Positions 24,940 to 37,006 of a DNA stretch of 64,000 bases are shown in pieces. The notes below the pieces were generated by a model. The model saw nothing but the letters and a program-made list of their open reading frames with translations, was not told the DNA's origin and did not search any database. Source of the DNA: Escallonia rubra (taxonomy: Eukaryota; Streptophyta; Magnoliopsida; Escalloniales; Escalloniaceae); contig JAVXUO010002626.1 of assembly GCA_033065855.1 (NCBI GenBank), positions 152,310 through 216,309 of the forward strand. Direction: 5' to 3'. Numbering within the stretch: position 1 is the stretch's first letter; each line of letters begins with the position of its first letter. The translations under genes were made by a program, and so were the position numbers.

Positions 24940-27900
24940 TTAGTGACTGCCAGATCCGTGACCTGCTTGAGTGCCTGGCTGCTGCTTTATTTGGAAGAGT
25001 AGGTTAGCTGCAAATTGTAGAGTTGATCGGTATCGTTCATTCTTATCATCATCAAGTTCCGATGCACCCTGACCTGCTCCAAGCAGCGCAGACTGAACCT
25101 GCTGAACCTGATTCGGAAGCTGAGTAAATGGCATAACTGGATTTTTAGGTTCCTGGCTATATAACCCAGAAGCACCTGTTCCTTGTGCCACTTCATAGCC
25201 ACTTCTACTCTCCTGCAGGATATCAGGCTGATACTGCTGATTGACATATGGGGAAGCTGAAAACGGCGCACTCTGAGGTGGTGACATGAAATTAGTCGCC
25301 AGCCCAGACAAAACTCCATCTTGCTGTGGCATGTTATAAGCTGGATTCTGAATTTGGGTGTTTCCAGTGATTCCATGTGCCAAACCACTAGGCGCATTTG
25401 AGATAGATGGATAAGCCTGTTGCAGTTGTGTCTGAGTGTTGAACTGGCTACCCATGCGTTGTAGTGCATGAGCGTTCTGTTCTGGGCCATTAGCTTCATG
25501 TTTCCAACCCTGACTAGGTCCTCTATCATATGCTGCAGAAGCAGGACTTGAGAGTGTCCCTTGCATGGAAGATACTGATAGTAATTGGGAACCAGATGGA
25601 CTTTCCTTAGCAGGTAGGAGAGAAGCCAGAGTGGCAAGAAGTTCAGGTGTAAAAGTAATTCCTGCCTGGGGTATAGTTGCATTATTGATTTGTGTAGCGG
25701 CCTGCATTGGAAGAGATTCGCTGGCGTGAGGAACAAGCGACTTCAGAGGAGGGTTTGAGCCCTCTAAAACCCTGTTGTGATCCGTATGCAAGACTTTTCC
25801 TTCGTCCGTAATCACACTGTACTCAGATCGATAAGGAACCTGATGTCTATCACTGTAACGAGGTTGAACTAACTCTGGATGTCGAGATGTGCTACTAGGG
25901 GCATGCTGTGGAAACCTCAAAACCACTCCGTAGAGACGCTCTGGGCCACTTACATTTAAAACATTTGTAAGGAAATCAGATGGAGGCACCAAAAATAAAG
26001 TTGTCCCATCATCAAATTTTGCAACCCCAGCCCGGTCCTTAGCACCCAAAAACCGCAGAAACTCTGTGTAAGGAGCAAAATCTTCTTCACTATCGGGTAG
26101 GAAGTAGATGATATCAAATCCAATAGCATCAGCATAATGTTTTGTTAACATGTCCAGTCCAGTTCGGGCCGAGCAATTAACAACCTCAGGACTGCAAGGT
26201 CGAAAATCTCAGCATTAGAATGTAGAAATAGGACAGTATTTAATACCTCCTCTAACCAAATTAAGGGCAATCAAGTGAGAAAATTTTCTAAAGAAGGCAT
26301 TATAAAACATCATTAACGGAGTCAGCAGCATATTTGGATAAGAATTATGATACCTTAAGAGTTTAGAAGGAAAAAAAAATCCACTAGGAAGATGCTTAAC
26401 ACAGTAAAGTTAGTAATGCAATATGTACTATTTCCGACATGGTTATTCCTAATTTCATTATATAACAGACCGAATAATAGCATGCAAAGTTAAGGTTGAC
26501 CCATTTTGAACTAGTGGTCAATGCTTCAAATTTGAAACAGTCTTTAAAAAAGTGCACGTATGGCAGCGAACATCAGCCCTCTAGACCGATAAGTGCTGCT
26601 GGCCCCTTTTAGCAAATAATAGACTAGACAAATATTATGATAATAATTCATCTAAAAATTTATACCAACGGTGCTTAATAACAACTAGCAGTAAAGCACT
26701 TCCTAAACCTGAGGGACTCTGAAGGGCATGGGATACAATTAACTATAAATGAACTTTCCAAAATAAGTACAAACATGCCACATTTAGGCATTGGTATAAA
26801 AACCCCCACAATACTCAAAAATATCAACCAAAAAATAGAAGCTGAAACAAGAAAATAGTACTTACATCTCAGACTCAATCCCTTCTCCAATAGGAACACA
26901 GCGAGCACGGCAAACTGGTGATCCACCCTTTGCAATGACACCTCGCCATATATAGTCAAGCTCAGGATGGCCCTGACCAGTTCCTCCAGTTGGGATTCTT
27001 GTTTCCAACGAACTGACATGATTCTTCCCTAGTGGACGGCGTGCAAAGAATTGGTCCAAACCCAATCCAGAATTGTCCAAACTTTTAGGAAAAGAGGGAT
27101 CTACTGCAGACAAAGAACCATCAGTCCTTGACCTCTTAGCTTCCCTTTGAAGTTGGCTTGCATCGAACACGTCCCATGTACCAGAGATTTGTCTACTGGA
27201 AGGCTTCACACCTGGTGAAGGAGAAGATAGCATACCAGGTGTCGGAGATGATCTTCTCCAATTTGGACCACCCTCTCTGAATTCCGAACCTGGAAGTACC
27301 GGTTCGAAGCTAACTTGAGGACCCACAGACCTTTTCAGCATATCAGGTCCTGGAATACCATGGGGCAGTAAATGTCCAGGAAAGCTATTCGGTACCATAG
27401 GCCGATTATGACTAAATAAGTCAATTTGTGCAGGCCGGAATGGTGCATCATTTGTAAACATTTCCGGCCTCGGCCCCTTCATTCCCGGATAAATACCAGA
27501 GAAATCCTTGCCCGGTGCAAACTCACTGCTTGAGTACATGATTGATATCCTGGGATCATTGAAAAGCTGGCCCTGCAAACCCTCTTTGGCACGTTGTGCT
27601 TCTTCCACACTTCTAAACTCAACAAAAGAATAGTTCCGTGAAGGGAAACTTTTGATTCTCTCAATCTCACCAAACAAAATCATGGCATTGTGCAGCATCT
27701 GTTCATCCATATGAACAGAAGGTGGGTAAGATATCCACAAAATATTGCTCGGTTGGCGTTCCCCTTTTCGCCCTGCTGAAGACTGAGGATGCTGTACAAA
27801 ACACAAAGGAAAGGTAAGATATAATATCGAAGAAGCCATATTAGAGAGTTTACTATGGCTGTTAATCAATCATCAATGATGTGGCCGTTCAAGGAAAGTG

Positions 27901-30900
27901 TTTTATTGGGAAACAACTATACGCCACAAGTTTCTTCCAAAACGTGGTCAGCAATAACGAAAACTAAGTACCTGCTGTCTTTTGGATTCATAATGGCTAG
28001 AATCTGAATAATTCCCTAAAATATCTTGGGGCATCCACGGTGCATCATGAGGGCCCATGCTTCTGGGGAAAAACTGTCCTTCCCTTGCATCACGATGGTC
28101 AGGCCACTGTTCCTGTTAAATAAATATAGTTAGCGACAAAAATTGCTCCATATATCTTCGGCGAGCGTTGGGGCACCATTAAGGTTGCTCTGGAGGCCAC
28201 ATGCCCATATTTCTATGGCGAGCCTTGTAATGCACTTTTGTAAGATTATAGACTTTTCTTTCAGCAAGTATATCACTGACTTACTCTTCTCGAAGGATGT
28301 GATCTGAGGTAATCAACACGTATCTGGTCACTACCTATTCGTTTCCCATTCATACTTTTCAATGCTTGAGATGCATCTTCCAAACTAAAAAAGTCAACAA
28401 ATGCAGTATTCCGGTCCCTGAGGAACTTAAACTCCTGAATTTTGCCAAATTTGAGGAATTGTTCTTCCAGTTCTTCTTTTGAAACCGATGAACCAATCCC
28501 ACCAACCCACAAACTCTTACATGGCCTAGCCTGTAAACAAGAACCGGAAGGAGCTCCATCAAAGCAAAACAACAATCAAATAACGCCTAACAACATTACA
28601 CGAACATCTGATGGCCTTCAAGCATAAAAACGTACTAAATACAATGCATTAGTCAATCTTGGTTAACAACATATGATTACAGCTATGCATGAAAATATAT
28701 CACCGCCCCAGCGGCCATGGCAGCAGTAAACACAAACAGGGAGAAACAATGCAATGACCAACAGCATGCTGTATCATTCACCTCACTTACTGAGGCCCTA
28801 AAGCCGAACAACAGATAAAATATAGAAGCAGACATCAACAGTGGCATTCATCATGACACGGATTCCAGATCTACCAGCAAAAGGATGGAAAACTGCTTAT
28901 TTATCACATCAAAAAATTCTATTTGCACCCTTAGCTATCAACTCTTCGGCATCTCTAATGATAGGGGTACAAACCTAGTTATAACCTATCAGCTGACAAA
29001 TTAAGATGAATATAGTTATTACATCAAACGGAAGATTACAGGGAAAAGAGCATGCTGAGCAGCCAAAGATGAAGTAGAGCACCAGAGAATAAGATAAAAT
29101 CCAAGAATACCAACTATAAAGATAGGAATACAATTTTCATGGATGAACAACCCTCGCATTGAGAAAGACAGTTCGTACCCACAGACTTAGGCAAGATGAC
29201 ATTATTTTACAGGTCATGAAAGGACAGATGTTTAATTCAACTTGCAAGCTTGTAATTGTTTAGAACAATACGTAGCTAGAAACACTAAAGATGAAAGATG
29301 ATTAGGACTGAGGACGTGCAGATGCCTGAAAATTGCTACCATAATTGCAATCACCTCCACCCCCACCTTCCCCCTACTCCATCTGTAGGTTGGTGATAGA
29401 TTGTCTGCTAAGATCACCAGACATTTTTTTACATGTTACCACATATGAGTTGCCCTACACTCCTACTTTAATGCAGTTAGAAACTATGTGGTTGTGCCCA
29501 CGCCCAACGTGCTAAAAAGAGACTTTTCCAGCTTAAAGTAACAAAATTAGTCCTGCAAATATAACTGAATCTGATTATGTACGACAATATAGTTATCGCA
29601 AATCCCAGCTAGACATGCATGTGAATTCTACACGAAGTATCTTGCAATCAATGCCAGTTTGCCACTACAAAGCATTCATTGCTATGATTCTAGGCTTACT
29701 TTAATCCCATTTATCAAGGAAGAAGCCAACAGCACAAACCACATCAGCAGAAGTATATTAGCAAAAAATAAAAAAGGCTCTAACTGATTATTTGGCAGAA
29801 TATATTCAACAATCTACTGTGTAACGAACACCGATTATATCTGGAAGTTTGTTACATCACAAACTAATTATGAATATTTACATAACAAATACTTTAAAAT
29901 CCACTGTAAAATGTGGAATTGTGTTCAAACCTTACTTTGATATTGAAAATAATACTTTTGCAATATATTGAAAGCCTAAGAGACTCGTGCATATCAGCTG
30001 CAATAACTTGGACTCGATTTATCATGTGGATTCCAATCTTCAATTTGGGGATAATACATACATTCTTTAGGGCTGTTGTAACTTATCCAAAAGTTTTGTG
30101 CTTTTGTTGATAGTAAATTGCTCTCAAAATATAACTCATTATCAGCTATTTAAAACGACCAAGCACGACTTTAAAGCGTATAACAACCTAAACCAGGATA
30201 CTAGTAGTATCCTATATTCACATTGTTATGGAATCCTACATCACTGTCATGTCCCCCCCATAAAAGCTTTTATCCTTTGGAGCTGTGTGAATCCAAGAGC
30301 AATGTCCGACTGGAGGAACTTATTGAGCTTAAAATCTAGGCATGATAAATAAGGAAAAGTAGTGCCCCGAGTCAATTACTCCCTAACTTTTACACATTAT
30401 CAGCTACTTAAAAATGCAAAAGTCAACTTTAAAGGAAATAACAACCTAAAAAAGGATTATAGTACTAGCCGTATGTTCTTGTTGTTATGAGTCCAACATC
30501 ACTGTTATGTCCAAAAGCTTTATCCTAGGGAACTACGAAACGGTGTCCAAGATGCTCAGAATGAGGTTCAACAATGTGTCTTATTCACATGATATCGTTC
30601 AAATTGATGAGACTAGAGTAGGACTAAACATTAACTAAGAGTTGTGGAAAAGAACTTTAAAATCCAAAAAGGCCTTAGGTTGAGTAGGACCAAGACGGCT
30701 AGAATGCAAATTTAGTAAAACCAGGAGGAGGTTCGGGGAGGAAGTAAACATGGCTGGCGAACAAGTAACTATGAAAGATATATTAAGGTATCTTGGATCT
30801 ATAACGCACAAGAAAGGAGAGGATTGATGAGGATGTTGCCCATGGGATAAGAGCAAGTTGGCTAAATTAGAGGTCTACTCTGGGGTTCTATGAGACCGTA

Positions 30901-33123
30901 GCATTTCTTGCAAAATTGAAGGGAAAATTTTAAGGGGCAATGAGGCCAAATGTTGTATGGTTGGCAACTATGAAACCATACACATAAGATGAGTGTTGTC
31001 CAAATGAGAATGCTGATGTGGATGTGGCCACACAAGGAGGGATAGAATAACAAACGAGGACATACGCAAGTGGGAGGTGAAGTTGGAGCCAATTGAAGAA
31101 AAGATGAGGGAACATCACTTCAGATGTTTGGTCATATCCAACGCAGGCTTTTCGATGCCCTTGTAAGAAGAAGTGATTTGTGCCAACTTCATAAGGTAAG
31201 ACGAGGTAGCTGTAGACGTTTATAACTCGACGAGTAGTGGTGAGAAAAGACTTGTTTGGTGAGAAAAGACTTGTTTGCTAGAGATCTTTTAGAGGACATA
31301 TGCTCCAATAGAGAGTATGGAGGAAAATGATTCATGTACTCGACACCAACTTGGACAGAGGCTTGGATGATGATGATTATGAGTACCCCGAGTCAACCTT
31401 TGCCTTGCACTGAGTACAACAACAGACTTTCTTAACAAGCCGATTAGCGAATAACAACGCGAATGAAACTAAAACAATTAGAGTCCACTCAAGCTCTATC
31501 TCAGACGCGATACAATTTTGTAAATTGAAATTGAACCATGACTTTAGTTAGGGTACGAGATGTTTTGATAATTTTTTGATTCCTTGATTCCACTCGAGCT
31601 CTATCTCACACGCAATAGAATCGTGACTGAGTAGGCGAAGTTCTGATTTCTTTTGTGTGCCTTTGTTCCCAAAAGAAGATCTAATCATACAACAAAAAAC
31701 GTACAGCGTATTGTATTGAATTCAGGTTTTGAGAAGGTAAAAAACACCAATATCTTGATGGATTTCCATCTTATAAATGCCTTGTACAGGTTCTTAAAAG
31801 GAAGTTTAGTGCAGGGACGAGGCGCTGCAGACACAGATTAGCATGTCGTAGCGGTTGTAGATAAGAGTCATTGGGCGTATCATTTTCGTTCCAAATGATG
31901 CAAAAAGGCATGTGTAATATTAAGGGCATTTTTTGTACTTTTTTATAAGAAAAAGGATACTTTTGGAAATCACCAAGTCGTGAAACACTTTGCACTTTTA
32001 AGGTAGAGATGTTAAACTGCGACGTGCTAAAACACGTCTACTTATGTGAAGCTTGTTTAATGGCACAATTGCTCTGTCTAGTTAGAAAGACCAATTTCTG
32101 AACGATAATACTCCGTGGATGATCTAAATTTAGAGGTGCAACTCTCACCAACAAAAAAAAGGGAGAGGATAGATTGTGGATTTCAAATCTATGGTCTAGA
32201 GTAACAATTATCAACAACAATTGCAAGTTTAACCCATTAGGTTCTTATTCCTCAATTACAGTGACTTGGATTCCAGTCGCATACAACCTCTCTGCTTGAT
32301 AATCAATGCTTAAATATTATTGTTGTGAAGAGAAACGCATGGTCTATTGAGATATTGCAGGACATTGATGCCATATCATTCCTTGATAAACGAAAATTGT
32401 CAGGCTGGTATAATACGAGTTCAGTTAATGGTATGTTGCGCAATTTAATGTTGTTACGCGGCGTAGTGGCATAGAGGAATACTAAATTTCAAAATGCAAT
32501 TGCAGTAACACGAAGCTGGGATTTGCCAATCAGCTTTGGCCTATACAGAAAGAAGATAAATTGATTCATTAGTCATAGTGGTGTATCGCAACATTGCGGG
32601 ATTTTAATTTCTTTGAAAACGAAAGATGCAGGCCTGGTGTTTTAGGAGAAATTTTTAAGTTAAAATCAGCCCAGTTGCGCAACAATTCAAAACTTGAACC
32701 ATTGTTTTTATGACCAATCTGATTCAAATTCCTTGCTTGAGACATGCCAAAACTTGTACTACAACATAAATAGATTACACAAATGCTTGAATCCGCACAC
32801 GAATAACAGCATAAAAGAAAACCACAAGGCGCAACGGGACAAACCGGTTTTGCAAACTCGATCTTGAGCGCGTTGCCGTGGAGGGGGGCCCCCTGGAGGG
32901 CGTCCTTGGCCTTCCTGGCGTCATCGAGGCGCTTGAAGAAGACGAACGCGTAGCTCCGCGACGGGTACGACGTCACGTTGTCCACCGCGCCGTGCCTCCC
33001 GAACAGCGACGCCAGCTCCGGATCCGTCACGTCCGCTGAAAGGTTACCCACCCACAGGTTGTTCGACGGCGGCGCCTCCCCGTCCTCCGCCTTGCCCGGT
33101 CTCGTGGACGGCGGCGGCGGCAT
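24940..33123 (-). CDS. FPA: Flowering time control protein FPA (RRM-SPOC RNA-binding protein)
   Basis: Five coding exons: 33123-32845, 28530-28285, 28112-27972, 27791-26866 and 26191-24940, all with GT-AG introns. They join to 2844 bases, exactly 948 codons (947 aa; Arabidopsis FPA is about 900). Exon 1 holds RRM1 ([17 protein letters not shown]), exon 2 RRM2 ([17 protein letters not shown]) and exon 4 RRM3 ([10 protein letters not shown]) plus the start of the SPOC domain ([15 protein letters not shown]). Exon 5 holds the rest of SPOC ([35 protein letters not shown]) and a long Q/P/S/N-rich tail ending [19 protein letters not shown] is a nuclear protein of the autonomous flowering pathway that controls poly(A) site choice and represses FLC in Arabidopsis. 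No frame damage is seen. Intron 1 is 4.3 kb and carries transposon debris. Confidence 0.96.
30110..30545 (+). repeat. Diverged direct duplication in FPA intron 1
   Basis: Two copies of about 170 bp, roughly 30135-30300 and 30393-30545. They share TTATCAGCTA, TAACAACCTAAA, AACATCACTGT / TACATCACTGT and AAAGCTTTTATCC / AAAGCTTTATCC in the same order. Probably tandem duplication of an old insertion; function unknown. Confidence 0.55.
30640..31180 (+). pseudogene. LINE (L1-type) reverse transcriptase 3' remnant in FPA intron 1
   Basis: Plus-strand reading across several frames gives fragments of the conserved C-terminal part of plant L1 ORF2: [38 protein letters not shown] and, near 31080, KVGVAPIEEK-like text, followed by a degraded RCLVISNAG. 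Frameshifts and stops are frequent, so it is dead. It lies antisense to FPA, in the first intron. Confidence 0.6.
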
Positions 33124-33338
33124 CGTTGGTTGTTGCTGGTTGAAGCTTAAGATGATAGAAGGAACAAAAGCCTACCAAATTCACTGGTAAGAGAAATTCT
33201 CTCACTGTATGGTCTGAAACAGAGAGGAATCGACAAATTTACAAGAGAAATTGGATTTATATATTGGGGGGAGGAAACCCTAGAAGGCGATTGAAGAAGA
33301 GGAGAGAAGGTGTAAAAGAAGACGCGTCGAACAGATGA

Positions 33339-33350
33339 TTTATATATAGA
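33339..33350 (-). promoter_or_regulatory. FPA core promoter TATA box
   Basis: Minus-strand CTATATATAAAT lies about 215 bases upstream of the FPA start codon, which would place the transcription start near 33310. The 5' UTR (about 33310-33124) is pyrimidine-rich and free of known elements. A MULE begins 80 bp further upstream, at 34256-33430. Confidence 0.55.
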
Positions 33351-33429
33351 TAAAAAGGGGGGCAAAGTCATTGGTTACCGTAATCCGTATATTGTATTGT
33401 ATTGTGGTCACCCACTCCGTCATTGTAGG

Positions 33430-34256
33430 GGATCCAGATTCTCTGATGTAGCTAGGACTACAATAGATGTGCTGTAGGGGAGATCCAAGCGGTCCAAATA
33501 AATTCGACGCTCTGCAATCAGCCACGTCACCACTTCTGCATTTAGGAATGACGGACGTTACGGAGGGCGTGAAAATCGTTGCCTTGTCTTCCTCTCTCTA
33601 AATCCTCCTCTCTACTACCAAAACCCCGCCGCATGGTAGCTACTCCTCTTCCCAACACCGTTGCCGCACCACCATCACCCCTTTCCACCACCACAACCCG
33701 GACGTTTCTCTTCCTGCATGATCTTAAGATTTCAAGCCATACAAAGAAATTTCTCAATGAATTTAAGGAAAATTGATGTTCATTCGTACTGTGATAAGAT
33801 TAAATTTGATCAACATAATACAACTATAAGATCTGCCTCACGTAGAGGTGGAATCTCTTCTGACGGCCGATTTGCCGCCATCACCATCACCACTGCTTCT
33901 CACCCCCATGGCATTATTTTGCCATCACCCAAACCCTCCATTAGTCTACATCTACCCACATCCAACCCTCGCGACTGTCGTTGCAATTGGATAGAGGAAA
34001 GAAATCTGAAATCTAAAGAGAGAAGAGGAAGAAATCTGAAATCCAAACACACAGAGAGAGGAGAGAGAAAGAAGTCTGCATCAATTTTGTTTGACGGAGA
34101 AGAGGGCTGTTGTTTGTCTTCAAACCAAGTTTTTTTTAGGTTTTAAGTGATTAGGATGACGTGGCCAATTCTTAGGCATAAAATTAATTTGGACGGTTTG
34201 GATCACCCCTATAGCACCTCTGCTGTAGCCCTAGCTACAACAGAGGATCTGCCTCC
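33430..34256. mobile_element. MULE (827 bp) with perfect 9-bp TSD, next to the FPA promoter
   Basis: Terminal inverted repeats of roughly 110 bp: the left starts GGATCCAGATTCTCTG followed by ATGTAGCTAGG, and the right, in complement, starts GGAGGCAGATCCTCTG followed by TTGTAGCTAGG. Both continue to a block containing GATCCAA.C.GTCCAAAT. Flanks are identical: CATTGTAGG at 33421-33429 and at 34257-34265. The interior (33560-34140) has no transposase and holds CACC-rich DNA of unknown origin, possibly captured. It sits about 80 bp upstream of the FPA TATA box, so it defines much of the present FPA promoter region. Confidence 0.9.
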
Positions 34257-34411
34257 CATTGTAGGTGGTAACTACGATGTTATTAATACAGTTCCGGTAT
34301 CGGATATATTGGTCGGTACGTACTGTTTTGGACTTATACTGGCACGGTAAGGGTACAAACTTTGTACCGGTATAAATATCGATCGATACCGGTTGTACCG
34401 AAAAGAAAGAT

Positions 34412-36447
34412 CACTACAAGGAAAAGGGTATTTTGCGACGGACTTTTGAGAAAGATCACTACAAGAAAAAGGGTATTTTGCGACGGACTTTTAGCGACAG
34501 AATTTTACCAATGGCATTTTAGCGACGGAATAAAAGTTATATAAATTTTTTTAATTTTCGGCCCCCTTTTTTTAATATTTTAGAATTTTTTTAGCTATGG
34601 AAGTAGTTTGTCGCTTAAAACTGTCTTGGCAACGGAATATTCCGTCGTTAAAAGTCCCGACATAAAAGACCCATTTTCCCTTCTTTCTCTCTCCCCGTTT
34701 TTCTCTCTGTCTCTCACTCACCGACATTTTTCTCCCCCTCCGACGACCCCCCCCCCCCCCCCCCGACATTATGCCCCTCCACAACTCCTAAGACCCTCCA
34801 CTACCGCGTCACTACTACCGCCGCAGCCGCAACACCACCTCTTGTACATCCATTTTACCCTAATTTGATTTTAATGCATGTGGTTTAATGCATGTACGTT
34901 TGAATTTAATATATTAATGTTGTTAATTTTGAGTTTGAGTTTGAATTTATGCATATGAGTTTGAGTTTGAAGTTAATTTTACCCTAATTGTGGTTAATTG
35001 AAGTTAATTTGTTGTAATGTATAATGTAATTTTATCCTAATTGTACATTGTTACATGTTGTAACTTTAATTAACACTAACTAAACTCGAATTAACCCTAA
35101 TTGACCCTAGTTAACCCTTAAGTAAACCATAATCAACACTAATCAATCCTAATTAAACCCAATCAGGGTAATTAATTCTGATTAGCTCTAATTAGGTTCA
35201 ATTAGCCCTAAGTAGTCTAAATTAACCCTAATTAAGCCCTGAATAACACTAATCGAGTTTAATTAAACTCAATTAACTGTAATTAACCCTAAATAGCTCG
35301 AATAAGCCCTAAGTAGTCCTAATTGCCCATAATTAACCTTAATTAACACATATACCCTACTTAATCTTAATTAACTCTTAATTATACCCTAATTAACAAT
35401 TATTAATTCTAATTAAACTCAATTAACTCTAATTAACCACATTTAACTCGAATTAGCCCTTATTAGTCCTAATCGACCCTAATTAGCCTTATTCATCCCT
35501 AATTGAAACTGATTAACCCTAATAAATTCTTAATTAAACTCTAGTTTACATTATTTAATCCTAGTTATACCCAACTAACTCCAATTAATCCTAATTAGCC
35601 ATAACTAACACTGATTAACATTGATTAGCCGTAATTAACATTGATTAATTATAATTGACTGTTAATTTAAACTCTAATTAGCCCTAATCACCCCTAATTA
35701 ACCTAGTTAAACCCTAATTGCCATGACAAATCTCTGAAAAATCCTAATTAAACTATTTAAACCCTAATTACTCTAATTAAATCCTAATTAGTTCTAATTA
35801 GCCCTGACAAACCCTAACTAAACCTTAATGAGCACTAAATATCCCTAATTAAACCTAAAGAACTCAATTAACCCCAATTAAACCCCAATTACTCTAATTA
35901 AACCCTAATACATTTTTAATTAACCCTAATTATCGTAAATACAACATAACCTTAACTATATAAGTAAACCCTCGACTCGATAACAGGTGGGGCAATGACA
36001 ACCATGCGCACGCGTTCTTGCATTAGGAATATTTGTTGTTATTTTGTGAAGTTCATTGACAACGAGTTGGTTACTACTCGTTGTCAACGAATTCTAAAGT
36101 AAATCATTTTGGTTATGGCATTTTTTTTTGTAAATTAACCTAATGATTCCATCTTTCCTAAATTTTAAAATTTCAGAAAGATGGTTGCATATATTACCAA
36201 TTTTTAAACGCATGCATGCATAAAAACTCTTAGTTCCCGTTCAAAGGTACTCATTACAAAGTAATGCTTTATAATGAACTTTGGATGTCCAGTTTGGACA
36301 ATTTGAAAAAACTAAGTATTTATAATACAGTGTATCGAGTCATGCTTTGTGTACTATGTCGTGGATATTTGGTACACGTTTGCTAGTGTTTCTCCGGGTG
36401 CGTACATATCTGGTGTTCTAACATCCGTTAAATCTTGCTCTTGCAAG
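34412..36447 (+). mobile_element. CACTA element B, 5' part (outer element of the nest)
   Basis: Starts with CACTACAAGGAAAAGGG at 34412 and again with CACTACAAGAAAAAGGG at 34457, a 45-bp tandem duplication of the terminus. AGCGACGG-type subterminal repeats follow to 34650, then a CT-rich block, AT-rich CCCTAATTAA repeats and, at 36160-36435, a segment that is the reverse complement of the leader upstream of the TNPD gene in element A (44390-44700). At about 36440-36448 it joins hAT transposase sequence instead of TNPD. It is therefore a related CACTA copy with rearranged contents. Confidence 0.75.
35050..35960 (+). repeat. AT-rich CCCTAATTAA-type degenerate repeat
   Basis: About 900 bp of irregular 10-14-bp units around AATTAACCCTAATT. 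The inverted counterpart, built on GGGCTAATTAGG, lies at 44870-46090 inside element A, so this is a standard internal part of the CACTA family and not telomeric DNA. Confidence 0.75.
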
Positions 36448-36763
36448 ATTTTTGCCCCAAGAACAACTCCAGGGTCTCAACCTTCTAAAAAAAGTGCTAT
36501 GGCAACTAAAGAAATGGTTGATAATGCTAAATTAGCAATTGCATCTTGGTGGTACAATGCTAAATTAGCAGTTGCATATTGGTGGTACGATGCTAATGTA
36601 CCACTTAATGGGGCTCATTCTAAGTATTACCAACCAATGTTTGACCATGCATTAGCTGTTGGACCAGGATTTAAAGCACCATCTTTCCATGACTTAAGGG
36701 GAAACTTGTTGCGTACTTTAGTTGATGAAATCACTACATACCTAGATGAATTTAGGCTGATAT
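36448..36763 (+). pseudogene. hAT transposase fragment, copy 1, 5' piece
   Basis: Encodes ATKEMVDNAKLAIA and then WWYDANVPLNGAHSKYYQPM, followed by VGPGFKAPSFHDLR and DEITTYLDEF, the DUF659 region of BED-type hAT transposases. A 33-bp unit (AATGCTAAATTAGCA...) is duplicated near 36524-36588. It is cut at 36763 by CACTA element A and continues at 48262. The 5' exon with the BED zinc finger is missing; the piece abuts CACTA B sequence at about 36447. Confidence 0.88.
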
Positions 36764-36990
36764 CACTACAAGAAAACAGACTTTTAGCGACGGGGAAATC
36801 CGTCGCTAAAAGCCCAAAATCCGTCGCTAAAGGAATTAGCGACGGATTAAAAAAAAAAAAAAATCCCTCGTATAAAAGCCCGTCACTAATAGTTTAGCGA
36901 CGGAATTTTTAAATCCGTCGCTAAATATGTGATTTTTACCGACGGATTTATTTTTCATTAGCGACGGAATGTCCGTCGCTAATTATAGTT
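36764..36990 (-). repeat. CACTA A 3' terminal and subterminal repeats
   Basis: Starts CACTACAAGAAAACAGAC. Eight or so copies of TTAGCGACGGA or its complement follow, some as palindromic pairs such as AGCGACGGAATGTCCGTCGC. This is where TNPA-like protein would bind. Confidence 0.85.
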
Positions 36991-37006
36991 TTAAAATTTT
37001 AATTTA

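Noticed and set aside
24987-25736. 249-codon minus-strand open frame
   Set aside because: Alternative frame of FPA exon 5. The other frame matches the FPA SPOC and tail.
35050-35960. CCCTAA-like region as telomeric DNA
   Set aside because: Irregular AATTAACCCTAATT units, not exact CCCTAAA; the inverted counterpart lies inside CACTA A, so it belongs to the transposon.
36732-36740. CACTACATA in the hAT fragment as a CACTA end
   Set aside because: The same text is in the uninterrupted hAT copy 2 (50973), so it is hAT coding sequence.
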